This document shows positions 11,090-23,886 of a stretch of DNA of 64,000 bases, one piece after another. A model generated the notes under the pieces. It did not search any database, was not told the DNA's origin, and saw nothing but the letters and a program-made list of their open reading frames with translations. Origin of the DNA: Ceratotherium simum simum (taxonomy: Eukaryota; Chordata; Mammalia; Perissodactyla; Rhinocerotidae); contig NW_004454195.1 of the NCBI RefSeq assembly GCF_000283155.1, positions 6,641,102 to 6,705,101 on the forward strand, in the 5' to 3' direction. Both the position numbers and the translations under genes were made by a program. The first letter of the stretch is position 1. The number at the start of each line of letters is the position of its first letter.

Positions 11090-11515
11090 TTCCTTAGGTG
11101 TAAGTCCTGCATACTCAGTAATTTTCGGTCAGCATTTTTCCCTGACCGATTATATTTACCCCCATGATGTTAACGCCCAACTGTATGCTGATCAGTCCCA
11201 AATCAATGTATCTAGCGCAGACATATTCCTAGCTCTTTCAGTAAATCTTTAATTGGATATCTCACTGGCACCTCAAACCCAACATGTTCAAAGCAGAATT
11301 TTACACAACTCTACTCCCCTCCCCTCCTTTTGAGCTCCCCCAAAACACTGTTTCTATTTTTCTTTTCTCTATCTTAATAAATGACAACTCTGGGACCCAA
11401 GCTCCATGAAGCCAGGGACTTTATAAATTTTGTCTACTGATGTGTCCCTAGTAGAACCATGCCTAAAAAAGAGTAGTTATTAAAAACATATTTGAATAAA
11501 TGAATTCTTGACTCT
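11090..11515 (+). repeat. L2 LINE fragment
   Basis: Recognisable L2 phrases in order: 'gctgatcagtcccaaatcaatgtatctagcgcagacatattcc', 'aattggatatctcactggcacctcaaacccaacatgttcaaagcagaatt', then 'agctccatgaagccagggactttataaattttgtctactgatgtgtccctagtagaaccatgcct' and 'ttgaataaatgaat' at the 3' end. This is a 3' L2 copy with an internal deletion. Old and non-functional. Confidence 0.8.
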
Positions 11516-11639
11516 TCCATCCTCTAAAAAATCAAGTAAGAAGTCCTAATAGGTGTGGCTCTGATTAGTTGCTTGCTAAATTTCTGCCCTCTCATCAGAG
11601 TGCAAAAACTCAGTAGGAATCCAATAAGAAGAAGTAAGT

Positions 11640-12110
11640 TTATCATGTCATTATTCGTAGTATCAAAATTTGATGTTAATATACATGACTTTCAATAGGG
11701 GGATAATTAAATACATAGTCATGATATGACCATGTAATATTATTCCACGACTAATAAGTGTACTTAAAAAGAACTTTGAACATTATGTGAAAAACAATAA
11801 TATTTTTATATTTTTAAAAAGAAGCATGTTACATTTTTTAAAAGAAGCCTGGACTATTCCAAATATAGGATATCTTTAGTATACATATATAGCTATCTAT
11901 GTTTAATGTGTAAAAGAGTGATGAGGAGAAAATATAGCAAAAGGTTAATACTGATTATCTGTAGAATAATGGGCGATTTTTATTTTATCCTTTATACTCT
12001 TGGTCTTTTCCAAATTGTCTACAAATAAGCATGCTTTACTTTCATAATAAGAAAAAATATATAATATAAATATTTTTATGTAATGGAATAAAGGCTAAGC
12101 ATTTTGTTCT
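11640..12110 (+). repeat. Probable old LINE 3' UTR-like repeat
   Basis: The series 'caataggggataattaaatacatagtcatgatatgaccatgtaatattattcc', 'aaaaagaa', 'ggttaatactgattatctgtagaataatgggcgatttttattttatcc', 'tttatactcttggtcttttccaaattgtctacaaataagcatgctttac' resembles a common A-rich mammalian repeat, commonly the LINE 3' UTR type. Family not certain. Confidence 0.4.
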
Positions 12111-12114
12111 TACT

Positions 12115-13760
12115 CTTTTTTTTTTATTTTTATAGTTTTATCATTCAGTGAATTTTACTGAAAACACACTTTCTTTTGATTTGTAATAATGGAGCCAAAT
12201 GTTTATTTTACTACAGAAGTATTATATGGCTTCCTTTATTTGCTGTGTCTCATTGTTTTTTAAAGCACTAATATACAATGGAGTATGGTATTCTTTCTAT
12301 TTTATGTAACTATTTACAAAAGACCTGTGTCCTAGATGCTTCTGTAAAAAATATAGAGCCAGCCAGGCAACAGATCAACCTTGATTTTTATATTAACAAA
12401 AGGGTGAATGAAATATCATCATCCTGAATTTTAACTGCCATTTATGAACTAAATGGTTCTTCAGCAAGTAAATCTATAAGCTGCAAGGCAGTAGTGCCCA
12501 CCACAATGAGAACACATTTCTTTTCATATGAAGATATTGACATAGGATTAAATGTGGTATTATAAATTAAGATGTTATAGATGTATAATATGTTGTGGGG
12601 AAGGACTGCTTAGAAAAGTAACAACAGTATTACACAAAATTTAGAAAGATTGTAAATATTCCTATGTCTAAAAAATATGAGTATACATGACATCTTTAAA
12701 TGTAACCCATGTTAAACATGATTCATATGGTGTAGAGAGGAAAGGAGTTTATATCTTAATTTCAAATATCTTGGATTTCAGAGAAGAACAGCATCAGGGA
12801 ACCAAAAGACTATCTCTTGTTTCATCAGTGTTTAATACTGAGAAAGAAGATGGAATATATTCTTTCTTTACTCTCTTCCCAACTACTTACAAACCCAGCC
12901 ACATATCTCAAGCAAACAGAGTTTTACGTGAGCCTCTTCATTGTTTCCATCATGCTCTCCAGCACACATTCAATCAGTCTCCTCTCCTATTTTGGAATGA
13001 GCAGTCATGGAATTTTGCTGAAAATTTCTTACTGTGCCTTCGAGATTAATTCTCTCCGTTAAGTGAACACGGATGGAAATAATTAACCTTTCACTTGGTA
13101 TTAACAGAAAAAAGTAGAATTTCAGTAGCACTAATCTACTTTATAGGCTATTACTTCTATTGTCTCCATCCCATCTCTGTTCCCACATGTGACCATCTGG
13201 TTCACAGAATGCATCAGTTCGTTTGTGTCATTTGCATGACTATGGGTCCAAAGAGCATAATAGGAGATGAAGGAAACCTTGCACATGTTGGAAGGAGAGA
13301 GCTGAGTTATGTACCCCAGGAGTTCTCATTTTGGTTATTTTTGGAAAATACATGGTATATCACTCCTGGGCAATGTGATTGTTAAATCGCTGTTATGACC
13401 TCAGAAAAGGAGTGTGGGTACAGAAATTGGTGTTAAATGTGCTTATAGTATTGTATGTTCCAATAACGTGTGAGATTTGATAAGCATTAATACAACATCC
13501 CCTGACTTTACTACACATCTACTGTAATCATGGGAAATGAAATCTACATAATACGGTGCCTGACATTAAGTAGTAGATACCATAATCCTACCTTATATGG
13601 AATCTTGAGGACCTCTTGGCTCCTGTAACCCTCTATCATAAAGAGCAAGAACTCTGGATTGGGACCCAGAAATCTGTGCTTTGACAAGCCCTGCAGAAGA
13701 TTCTGATGCACGCTCGAGTTTGAGAGCCAGGACCATAAGCCTTCAACTATTAACTCCAAG
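12115..13760. other. No gene seen
   Basis: About 1.6 kb without supported features. Open frames at 12687-13049 (120 codons), 12817-13062 and 13095-13385 overlap in different frames and contain no domain I recognise. Their start codons lack consistent context and no flanking exon signals stand out. I treat them as chance frames. Confidence 0.45.
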
Positions 13761-13769
13761 TGATGTTTC

Positions 13770-14440
13770 TTCCTAATGTCTTAGATCCACCTATACTGTT
13801 TTTTATTTCTAACCTCCTGTTCCTTTTGCTTTTCCAGATATTCAACACCTCTTCTGGGAAAACTGGAATAATCCCTAACAAATTTTTCTGCTTTGAATAT
13901 CCACTCCCCACCCTTGACTTTTTAGTCTTTCTTAAACATCCCTTTCATTATGGTCTCTTACTTCAAACTCCCAGAGTTTTCCCACAGCCACCTGGCTGAA
14001 GTCCAGTTGTCCTAACCGTGTTCTTTAACACTCCACATTGTACAAGCTTCTCACCTAACTTAACTTATTTCTCCTTTCTGCCCAACTTGATTCTCACTCT
14101 GATGAGGCTTTTTTTTCTTAATTTCAATGTCATTCCTTGCACATATTTTTCCTCTGTCCTTTTGTATATACTCTTCTTCCAAGTCTAAATCATTCTTTCT
14201 TAACCCTTTTCTATTTTGAAATCCTAATCACTTTCAAAGTTCGCTTCCTTCAGGAAAACTTCCCCATCACCACATCACAAATCGATCTCTCCCTTATTGT
14301 TCATTTTTCTCCTCTGACAACTACTTATACACTGTCTTGCATTATTGTGTACATGTTGTCCCCATGAACAAAATTTCGATTTCTACTTCTTTGTGTGTTT
14401 TCACCCAGTGCCTTACATGGCACAGACTTGTGTTCAGAAA
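13770..14440 (+). repeat. L2 LINE 3' region (diverged)
   Basis: A long pyrimidine-rich plus-strand stretch with the gene-like order of L2 3' ends: 'tttatggtctcttacttcaaactcccagag', 'cattccttgcacatatttttcctctgtcc', 'tttcaaagttcgcttccttcaggaaaacttccccatcaccaca', 'tatacactgtcttgcattattgtgtacatgttgtcccc' and 'cccagtgccttacatggcacag'. Two short open frames inside it are L2 remnants. Confidence 0.6.
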
Positions 14441-14859
14441 CTGCATTGGACTTTGAATAATAACTCCAAAGTTTTGAAAAATAGATAAAAGGCTTGTCTT
14501 CAGCTAGACTATTATTCAGATGATTGTTTCTTGGTCATAATTCCTATACTAAGTGAAAATTACTATAGTGTTTTGGATGAAGGTAACTGTGCAATGAGAA
14601 GTTATTCTCTGTAGAGGCAGGGGAGCTGTGATCCCCAGTGGTAGTGAACAGCTCTGAGAATGACTTACTGGATCAGGATAAGGAAAATGGGCACTGTTTT
14701 ACAGTGTGTAAGGGTGTTGAAAATAGTCCAGAGACACAAAGATAGTGTTCTTTTTTTTTGTCAATGATATTAAGACCAAAAAGGTAAAAAAGAAAATTGA
14801 TCTCTTTCTGCTTGCCTTTGCTGCTGCAGAGGAAATGTATTTTGGAAAAGGAAAAAATT

Positions 14860-15070
14860 ACATCAAATATATAAGCCCTATGATAAAAGAAGTCCTGACT
14901 GTAGATTCCAGACAAAGCCTGACTTGTTGTATAATGTTAGTCAAGTTACTTTGTGCTCTGATTCGCAGAGTTTCCACCTATCAAATGAAGATCATAATGC
15001 CTTTTCCTTGGGATTATTGTAAAAATTCAGGGAGACAATGTCTGTTCTTGGATCAGAGTTTGGAAAACTA
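14860..15070 (-). repeat. MIR SINE fragment, antisense
   Basis: Antisense MIR phrases: 'ttccagacaaagcctgacttgttgtataatgttagtcaagttactttg', 'cagagtttccacctatcaaatgaagatcataatgcc', then 'gggattattgtaaaaattcagggagacaatg'. Strongly diverged. Confidence 0.6.
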
Positions 15071-15344
15071 AATCCTTGTCATTCTGGGGCTAGTTGCAGG
15101 ACAAGGTGTGAAGTGTGAGGCACTAATCATACCAGGGAACATGACGGCCTTTATTCCTATATTCTTCAACCCTCCCCTACTATTGGAGCCCCGACCTCAC
15201 CGGAGCTATGAAGAGAAGGAAGTTAAATGCTTGAGCAGACACGAGGAAAACAGCATGGCTCCACCTGTATTAGGAATGATAGGTGTTCTCTCTGGGTCTC
15301 CCTGGATACAGAAACACCAAGGTCCATTTACTTTTAAAAGACAT

Positions 15345-15480
15345 CATTGCATAGTATCTATAAATTTGCTGAGTGCCTGCCATGTGCCAGGCAACATGCT
15401 AGGTGCATTCATATATATTATCTCATTTTTTCCTTGTCACATTTCCATGATGTTGGTAGCCCAAAGAGGAAAGTCGAAAA
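15345..15480 (+). repeat. MIR SINE fragment
   Basis: The phrases 'ttgctgagtgcctgccatgtgccaggcaacatgctaggtgc' and 'atattatctcattttttccttgtcac' correspond to the MIR core. Plus strand; the 3' half is lost or unrecognisable. Confidence 0.75.
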
Positions 15481-15489
15481 AAGGTAAGT

Positions 15490-16640
15490 ATATTTCCTAG
15501 CAGAAAAACAGATATATTTTTTACTTCAAAGATGATGTTCTTTCTACTCTACCAGGATGCCATTCTGAATCCAGCATGACCTAGCAGAAGGAGCCACATG
15601 CAAGAGAAGGTAAACTTATTCTTATTGTATGGAATATTTAATGCAAGTGGGAACTGCATTATTAGAGCCCTCAGTTCCCTATTTTATTTGGGATAAGATA
15701 TGCAATTACATATAGGCTAAAAATATTGAAGAGTGGAAATCAATAAATATGACACATCCATGCCTAGGATATAGTTTCACAAAACTGTCAAGCAATGGAA
15801 CATCCACTGTCTTCTGATCTAGCTTCAAGAATAACTGGCATAGATCACCCCATCACACAAAGTACTGGGTCTTTTGCTCCTCCACTGTTCCATCAGGTAT
15901 GTAGTGGTCTTGGGACATCAGAGGTGTGTCCTCACATAGTGGTTGATCAATTATGATGGAAGCATGGGGATAAGCATGAGATAGGTCCTCTAGTTCATCC
16001 ATTAGTCCTAAGCACTTACATGGAGTCCCTCTCACATACTTCATTTGCGTATTGTCTCCAGAATGTTCCGGGCCTTAGAATATAATCAAATATCCTGAAC
16101 CTATTTCTTTTTCCTATTCTGTCCTCAGGTCCTACCAAGACTTGATTTTTTTAAGGTCCTTATGAAAAGAGTTCCTTCATGACTTACCTTCTGCAAAAGA
16201 GCAGGCAATCCATTCTAGAAGAGATTGATGGCCCATTTAGAAAGGCTCAATTGCTATAAACACAGAGCAAGTCTTTTGTCCAGCTTCCAGAGAAGGTGGG
16301 GCAAATCCCTGCTATTTGCTTCTGATGCTTCACCCCTCAAAAGCCTAACAAAAAGGTTTCCTACTATAGCTACGAAAAATAAAATACAAATTAAATTCTC
16401 AAGGCATACCATAAGACAAGCCTTTGGCAGTATGCCCTGCTTAATTTATATTTCAACAGAGCCTATTTTTCCATATTAAAATGAACATAGAGAAATCAGA
16501 AGAAGGAAAATGAGAGGAAAAGATGGATGAAGTAGTAAAAAGAATCCAAAAGGACAAATTCAGGTCTCAGATTAATAGTGTATCTATGAAATTTTATTCT
16601 GTCAGTGCTTAATTTATCTGTATACTAGTCAAGGCAAACG
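15490..16640. other. No gene seen
   Basis: About 1.1 kb of unassigned sequence. Short frames at 15853-16044 (minus) and 16225-16479 (plus) have no recognisable domain. No repeat or RNA gene identified. Confidence 0.4.
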
Positions 16641-16649
16641 CTTGATACT

Positions 16650-17025
16650 CCAACCTTGAAATTTCAGTGACTTAACAGTAAAAGCAAAATTTTTCCGCAC
16701 ATCACAGTTCAATACACATCAGCCTTTGGGAAATGTGGGGCTCTCTGTTCCATGCAGTCATTCAGGAACCCAGATCCAGCTTGTAGCTTGCTATCTATAA
16801 GAATCTCAGATTCATCAATTATATTATTTGCTTTTGGCAAAGTGAAAGAAAATCAAGCACAAGTGGAGAATATATCAGGAAGTTTCTAAGAATCAGGACT
16901 GAACGAGGCACAATCACTTTCTCCCACATTCCATTGGCCAGAACTCGGACACATGACCTCATCTACCTGCAAAGGAAGCTATAAATGTAGTTTAATTGTA
17001 CAAACAGGAATAAAAGAAAAAAGTT
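16650..17025 (-). repeat. Old LTR-like or medium-reiterated repeat, antisense
   Basis: Contains 'gggctctctgttccatgcagtcattcaggaaccca' and 'tcccacattccattggccagaactcggacacatgacctcatctacctgcaaaggaagctataaatgtag'. This is the reverse orientation of the family also present at 9005 and 27950, where the partner phrase is 'agtgtggccattttaattagttcc'. Family name uncertain. Confidence 0.5.
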
Positions 17026-17029
17026 TGAG

Positions 17030-18990
17030 GAAAGCCAGTATTGTCTGTGTAACAATTTGGGACTAGAGCTAGGAATGGTTTCCCCACCAGTAGTACCCTG
17101 GGGAATCTCCAGCCAATCTATGAAAGTCTCTGGTTAGCTTTCTTATATTTGAATAGCCATGTGGGAAAAGTAATTTTGACGCTCTTTTGTACTTTGTATA
17201 AATACACAAAATATATTATTAATTAATTTTTTGAATGTAGATGAAGAGGTTTTTATGTCAAATCTTACAAAGTTGATGATACTATGAAACCATTTGATAG
17301 GTGTCTACATTTGTGTTGACTTACATATTTAAGAGATTTTCATAGGAAATTATACTTTGGAATGTATGTGGAATCAAATTTTTTTACTAATAATTTAATA
17401 ACTTTAAACTCTATCAAAAAATAAACAAAAACCTCAAAAAATTGGTTTGTTAATTTCTTCCAAAATATTTCCTTTAAGTAGAAATAGAAAGGGTTACTGT
17501 GTGGTTAGTGTAGCAATTAAAAAATCCTTTCAGCAAAATATATTTTCTTCTACTCAGTCAAAAATACATAATAGCAAATACTCAATAATTAATTATAGCT
17601 CAACATCATGGCAATAGTTAGTTTGCTGTAATTTACCCATACTCTTCTAGGTTGTCAATACAAGGCACTGAAATAACCCTAAACATGTTATTAATGCCAT
17701 GATGAATGTTATGTGCATAGAGGTGTATAGGTCAGGGTTTAACCAGAAAAACAAAACAAGACAGTAAGGTAAACCAAGAGATTCCAAAAGCAAGAAGCCA
17801 CTCCCACTCCTAGAATGAACAGACAAAGGGAAGAGATGGCGTTCCCTGAGCCTTGTGACCAAGATCACTTGGTGGAAGCTGGAAGCATAGCAGATATGCC
17901 AGTAGGAGCTGGAGATGTGGAGTGTTTGAAGCCAATGCTCAAGAACCTACTCGAGGCAAAGAAGATGGGAGAGAAATGCTTGGCTTTTTTTCTCTCCTCA
18001 CCCCCCACAAGGTCCTGCCTATGTAAACTATTGGCCAAACACAACCAAAGGGTGGCTGACAGACAGATTGGAAAATGCTCAACACCCTCTTTTCCCCTGA
18101 TGATACAGAGGACAGGGGAGTGAAGACGAATGCCTCCGAGGGCAAGTAGGCCTGGGGTCAGCAAATGTAATGAATGTACCAAGGGAGACTGTGATTTATA
18201 TTCTCCATTGATTTACCTTACTCAGTGCAAAGTGATGGCCTCTCTCCACGTAGCTACTTAAAGAACACTTGCCGGTCAAAAGGATTCTAAATCCTTCCAG
18301 TCATGTCTTTGGGTAAAAGTCATGTTCAGTTTAAACAAATTGCTATCTAAGGTTCCAAAACACATCTTGGAAGTTTGACTTCTAGTTTTGTGTCCTTGCT
18401 GGAGAAAAACAAAATAAAACAAACCAAAACTGAAGTAGTTGGACAAATGTATTTAGATTCAGCATGTAGAAAGTCTTCTCCAAAAATATCTGGGAGATGA
18501 ACATGGGAAAGAGATTGTGTTCCTTGAGAATCAAAGTGGCACATACTTTCAACTAAGTGTCAAACTGACAGAACAAGCTGATAAGCCCTGGGAATGCATT
18601 CTCCAGTCAGTAAGTAAGAATTACGTAAATAAATCCCCACACTTCCTACACATCTCTGAAAAATCTATAAACTTTTTTTGGAGTTAATTCATAAGAATGC
18701 AAATAATGTAAAAAAATAAATTTCAGACAGGCAGCTCTTTGAAAGGTGATAGGAATGAAACCAAAGTAGCAGAAATAAAAGAGCTGGGTGCAGAGAGAGT
18801 CTCAGGGCAGTAATGAAAATGACACATTTTCAACCTAGCAGTGCTAAACTGTATTAAAGAAATGTCTAGAAACATGTAAAAAGGTTTAATAGTTCATAAA
18901 AATAATTAGGGTTCTCAGTAACTTTAGCCAAATGGATGTCATAGAAATTCTCTAAGGATGGTGTCTAATGGGTACTTTGTGAAAGGCTGG
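17030..18990. other. No gene seen
   Basis: Nearly 2 kb with no supported gene. The part 17800-18180 is less AT-rich and holds overlapping open frames on both strands (17815-18123 plus, 18182-17865 minus). Open frames on both strands of one stretch argue for a composition effect or an old repeat rather than a gene. No domain recognised. Confidence 0.45.
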
Positions 18991-18999
18991 TTTTTCAGA

Positions 19000-19270
19000 A
19001 AGGAGTTTGGTCTCATGGAAAGAGACTGAGCTGTATGGCCAAAACAACATAAAATTAAAATTCTGATTCAGGCATCTGCTAAATGTATGGTTTTGGAAAA
19101 AAGACATTTCATCACTTCAACCCTCAGTTTTTTCTTCAGTGCAAAGGGGAAATTTTTCCTCGTAGGTTTTGTAGTAAGAATTAGCGATAATGGTTATAAT
19201 GGACCTGACACATAGTAAATCAGTGTTGTATAATTCTTGGTTATAATTATTATCTTATTATTTGAGTATT
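19000..19270 (-). repeat. MIR SINE, antisense
   Basis: Reads as reverse MIR: 'gatttcaggcatctgctaaatgta'-like opening, then 'acatttcatcacttcaaccctcagttttttcttcagtgcaaagggg', 'gtagtaagaattagcgataatggttataatggacctgacacatagtaaatcagtgttg'. Old copy. Confidence 0.7.
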
Positions 19271-19279
19271 TGCATATCA

Positions 19280-21215
19280 CACATTGACAAGCTAGCTTTT
19301 TAATATTACAATTTCCTTCTCAACAAGAAAAATATTATACCTTCTTGGAGAAGCACTTCAAAAATGCAAATACCCTTGGGGACAGTTACTCCATTAAATT
19401 GTATCTGTGAACATCGTGATTATTTTTAACACCTCTGTAAAAGATTGATTGACAGCCACCTAAGAGCAAGTTTGGGAAGGGTCATTGGGTGGAAGAAAGA
19501 GGACTTAGGGAAAGTTTTATTTCATGTATTAATTGAAATGCTTGTCAAAAGTGCAGGCAAGTAAGTGCCATGCCCAGCATGTCAGAATCCAGGAATCTGC
19601 ATATTTAATAAGCAAGCTAGTTGAATCTAATTTACATGGTACAGGATCCCACTTTGAATATCATTGCTTTAAAGACAATATGAGGAGTTGTCAGGCAAGA
19701 GAGATTAAGCCGGGGTGGGTGGTCATGCCACATAGACTACGGCTCCTTCATGCAAGACTACTGGATGCAAGTTTTGCTAACCTTCTTGGTTGCGCTATTT
19801 CATTGCTAGGTAAACAAGAATAGGCCGAGAGTAAGCCAAAGGTTTACACAGCTTGATTCTATAGCAGTGAATCAGGAAATCCCTTAAATACTAGGCCCCG
19901 GGGGCTGGTGGGGGTGGGGGGGATATGTATAATCACATATTTAGAATTACATTTGGCAGGATAAAAAAAAATCATTCTCTGCAAAGTATATTGAATTTAT
20001 CAATGGAGGTAGCCCAGATTACCATGGAATGGGCAGCCCTCACTTTGGGTAGAAATGGAGGGTTTTCACAGGCTATTATAGCCCTGACTCACACCTGAGA
20101 ATAGTTAATTGTGCTTCTTGCTGGCCACTTGACCTTGACTCTTCCTTCCTTGTTTTCTCTATTTCTGACTTCTCTCTTCTACATTTTGTACTCCCCTCGT
20201 CTGCCACCCTCTCTTCTTATCTGTCAATGACTTGAGTGAGCCTATGGCTACAATGGGCGTTGACCTCTCCTATACATCCCAGCCTAAATGGCAAACAGGT
20301 TTAACCTCAGGCTTTATAATTATTAACAGTTATAACAACTAATAATAAAAATCATGATTGCTTCCTCAATTCATACTTCTGCTGCTACTAGGGACATAAA
20401 AAGTAAATGAAAAGATATGCTAGGAAAATTAAAAACAATTTTTTAAACGTAAGGGATTATTGCTCCTCTTATTATCTCATGTTATCCCCATTAAAAACTT
20501 GAAAAATATAGAGGTTCATTGTTGTAACAGCATTCTTCAGGGCCCAGATGATGAACCACCAGTAAATTCACACCAGATTCAAAAGTAGGACGCATTTGCT
20601 GGTTGTCCTTTCTCCTCTATATGTCTTTCTGTGACCAAAAATCTCAACTGCCAAATCATAGCATAAATATGCAAGCTTCCTTTATTGGTAGAAGTCCATG
20701 AAATGTGTTCCTCCTGCTCTTTCAATTTCTGCATATGGAGTTGAGTACCTTGTTCTTGGATCCAGTTGACAGTCAAGAGAAGTACACTGTTCCATAGATC
20801 AGCCTTAGTTAATCTCATTGCTTAAGACCTCGGTGATTTATGGAATCAGCAAGGGGCTAAGGCCTAAGTTATTATTTAATCTAATTTCATGGACAGCCCT
20901 CTTTTCCTCTTGGTTCAGAGGTGCTATGAAGTATAAAACTTGAGCTGTATATCAATTCCAGTTGATGCAATTCAGTAATTTGATATACCACAATCAGTTT
21001 CACAGCTGATTCTCTTGCTTGCCTAAAATCTGGAGAAATAGAAATTTAGTGACTCTGGTTCTTAGTAAATAAGAAGCAAATATAGAAGATCTACACTGAA
21101 ATATAACTTATATTAAATGTTGATAATGTTTGTTAAAATCCTTAGATTCAAATATAGCCACTAAGTTTTCCTCCTTCATAGAAACATAAAGGTTTCACTA
21201 TGGCTGAAGTTATAG
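19280..21215. other. No gene seen; G-run cluster at 19900-19922
   Basis: About 1.9 kb of unassigned DNA. The frames at 19533-19823 (plus) and 20818-20579 (minus) carry no domain I know. A dense cluster of G runs lies at 19900-19922 and could form a quadruplex. No repeats could be named here. Confidence 0.4.
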
Positions 21216-21219
21216 TAAT

Positions 21220-21445
21220 AAAACTACCATTTATTGAGTGTCAGATGCTAAGCTATATATATTCATTTATTCTTCCCCAAAACTCTATAAGGTGGTACTA
21301 TCAATATCTCCATTTAACAGATCAATCAACAGTGGCTTAGAGAAGTTAAGTAACTGGTCTGTGGTCACCTGGCTAGTATATGGCAGAGCCAGGATTAGAA
21401 AGCACCAGGTTATTCCAGGAATGGAGATCTTAACCACCTGGTGAC
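21220..21445 (+). repeat. MIR SINE
   Basis: Near-complete MIR core: 'accatttattgagtgtcagatgctaagc', 'ataaggtggtactatcaatatctccatttaacagatcaatcaacagtggcttagagaagttaagtaactggtctgtggtcacctggctagtatatggcagagccaggatt'. Plus strand. Confidence 0.88.
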
Positions 21446-21600
21446 TTTGACTTTATGTTCCCCTCTAAAAGTTATGACTTTTCACCTTAGTGAGATTCTC
21501 TTCCAGGCTGGTAGCAAAATGGCTATGGCAGTTTTGGACCTCACATATCTTCTAGTAGTTGTTTTTTAAATCAATAAATCTTTTTCTCAGGTGACCTCTT

Positions 21601-21844
21601 TTTTTTTTTTTTGAGGTAGATTTGCTCTGAGCTGACATCTGTTGCCAATCTTCCTCTTTTTTTGCTTGAGGGAGATTAGCCCCTGAGCTAACATCTGTGC
21701 CAATCTTCCTCTATTTTGTATGTGGGTCGCTCCCACAACATGGCTTGATGAGTGGTGTAGTCCGTGCCTGAGATCCAAACCCACAAACCCAGGCTGCTGA
21801 AGCGGAGCGTGCCGGACATAACCACTACGCCACAGGGCCAGCCC
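21601..21844 (-). mobile_element. ERE-type SINE, antisense, with TSD
   Basis: A poly-T start (21600-21612) is followed by reversed ERE tail units ('gagctgacatctgttgccaatcttcctc', 'gagctaacatctgtgccaatcttcctc') and the reversed tRNA-like head ending 'ataaccactacgccacagggccagcccc'. The 15-base TSD is ctcaggtgacctctt at 21586-21600 and ctcagatgacctctt at 21845-21859, one mismatch. The B-box equivalent is weak. Compared with the copies at 43.8 and 57.8 kb it is more diverged, so it is probably older. Confidence 0.92.
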
Positions 21845-22284
21845 CTCAGATGACCTCTTAAACTCCCTCCTGCCATCCCATTGGCCCACTTGAGTCATAT
21901 GCCCATTGAGGCAGGTCATATGCCATTCCTAAAAACATCCCAATGGGCTGGGGAATGAGGAGTGCTAATTGGCTTTGGTCCATGTTCCTGAACCAATTAC
22001 TGACAAGGGAATTGAAATTATTCTTAGAAACATAAAACCCCTTTTGCTGGAGATGGTCAGATTCCCCCGTGTGGGGGTGGTGATGATGGGAAGATACCTA
22101 TTTGGAATGGAACTGGGCTTTGAGTAGACAGCCAACAATTTCCATTACATCAGCTTGTACTCCTCTCTTATCATGTTCCACCTTCCAGCCTCATCTTCTG
22201 TGTGCTTTCCTTACCTTCAGTTAATATGGACTATCACTGTTCCCAAATGTGCTCTTGAGAAGCCACTTTTGTGCCTTTGCTACT

Positions 22285-22480
22285 TTGTAGAGGCATTAAC
22301 ATGGGCTTTTGAGTCAAAGATACATGGTTTCACATTCTGGCTCTAATTCCTACAGAATGAGTACCTTCGCCTCCCTGAGCCTCAGTTGCTTCTATTGTAA
22401 AAACAGAAATAATATTGATCTCATAGAGTTATGCTGAGTATTATAGTAAGGAATAATAAATGATTCCTATTCCCTTGAAA
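22285..22480 (-). repeat. MIR SINE, antisense
   Basis: Reverse MIR phrases: 'acatgggcttttgagtcaaagatacatggtttcacattctggctctaattcc', 'cttcgcctccctgagcctcagttgcttctattgtaaaaacagaaataatattgatctcatagagttatgctgagtattatag'. Confidence 0.85.
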
Positions 22481-22689
22481 TACCTCCTTACTAAAATGCA
22501 GAAACCTCTTCTGGGTTTTCATCCCCATCTTATTCTTATCTTAGTCAAGAGTTGAAAAATAACCAAAGTATGGGAAGTAGGAAATACAGCAGCAAAGTTT
22601 TTCCTAAAAATTTGATTTTAGACATTGGCAAAAAGGACTTCTAAAATATGTCCTGAATACTGGTAATGAACTCTAGGCAAGGAAGGAAG

Positions 22690-23065
22690 CTGGCCTCTTA
22701 TTTCACCTCATGTCCCTCACAAAAGTGGCTCATGATGCCTGGAAAGCCTGACTATCCTTCCCCAGTCATTTCACATCTGGCCAATTCCTGTATTTCTCAG
22801 CACAAATGTCACTTGCTCAGGGAAGATGTTGCTGATCTTCCAAAACTGCAGACTAAATTAAGTCATCTGTCATTGGTTCAAAACACACCCCAGCTTTCCC
22901 CTTTTGTAACTCTCACCACATTGACCGTTTCAGATTCTCTCTGTCTTCTTCCTTGCCCTGTGATTTTCAGAGGACCCAAATGGCTTTATTTCACTGCCAT
23001 AGCCCCAGTGCCTATTGTGGTACTTGACACACACACAAGGCACTCAAAAATAGCTTTTAATTAAA
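22690..23065 (+). repeat. L2 LINE 3' fragment
   Basis: L2 3' order is visible: 'gatgcctggaaagcctgactatccttcc', 'cacaaatgtcacttgctcagggaagatgttgctgatc', 'caccacattgaccgtttc', and 'actgccatagccccagtgcctattgtggtacttgacacacacacaaggcactc'. The 132-codon open frame here (22666-23064) is a by-product of this repeat. Confidence 0.75.
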
Positions 23066-23886
23066 TGTATGAACAACTACAACATGAACTGAAATGTGAC
23101 AATTCTCAGAATCCAGAAAATTAGACTTATTTCTTTGCTGTATATGGCAGGAAAAGGGTAAGAAAAAATAGCAGAAATAAAATATTTCTAAAACAGCATA
23201 TATATCTGTTTATTGCCCTGTGGGAGTATTCAAGGTCCAGGATAGTCTATAAAAAGTAAAAAGAAAACTACATGGGGCAAATGTTGCTCTAGTTGACAAG
23301 CACATTCTTATATACACTCCATATCATTCGTATTGGATCAAATCATATCTTACAAGTGCAAAAAAATAAAGGAGCAAGAAGAAAATGGAGTATAAAAGAA
23401 AATGGAGGTAGACATGGCAAAAAGTTATTCAAATTAAAGAACTTTAGGAAGGCAAAATTCTCTGAAATATCTCTAAAAATTCCATTAGGCACTGATTTTT
23501 ATTTGTGTTTTGAAAAATAATGCATGCAAGTGCTGCTATAAGATTTGCTGATTTATTTTCATTGGTTCCTGAATTACAGCACTGAATTTGAACCTTCAAA
23601 TGACTAAAGATCCCAAATGCAACTCACTGCAAAAACAATAAGACCAAGAATAACCCTGTGTACAATTCCACAAATTTTGGCATTTTCCTTCTCTTGAAAG
23701 AGGAAGGAATGTAAACACTATAAGGTAATTCTCATCAAGAGATCTGCAAAATGTGATTGGTGTAAACTTTGTATTTGAAAAGTTGAAGGCTGAGTGACTG
23801 TATTCAGAGAACATTTATGGTGAGAGGGGAATGGTATAGAACACCGGTTTTGAGTTCATATTTTCCTGGGTTTAAATTCTAATTTT

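Noticed and set aside
15108..15500. 130-codon plus-strand frame
   Set aside because: Its 3' half runs through a MIR SINE, and no known domain appears.
22666..23064. 132-codon plus-strand frame
   Set aside because: Falls on an L2 fragment and is a by-product of pyrimidine-rich repeat sequence.
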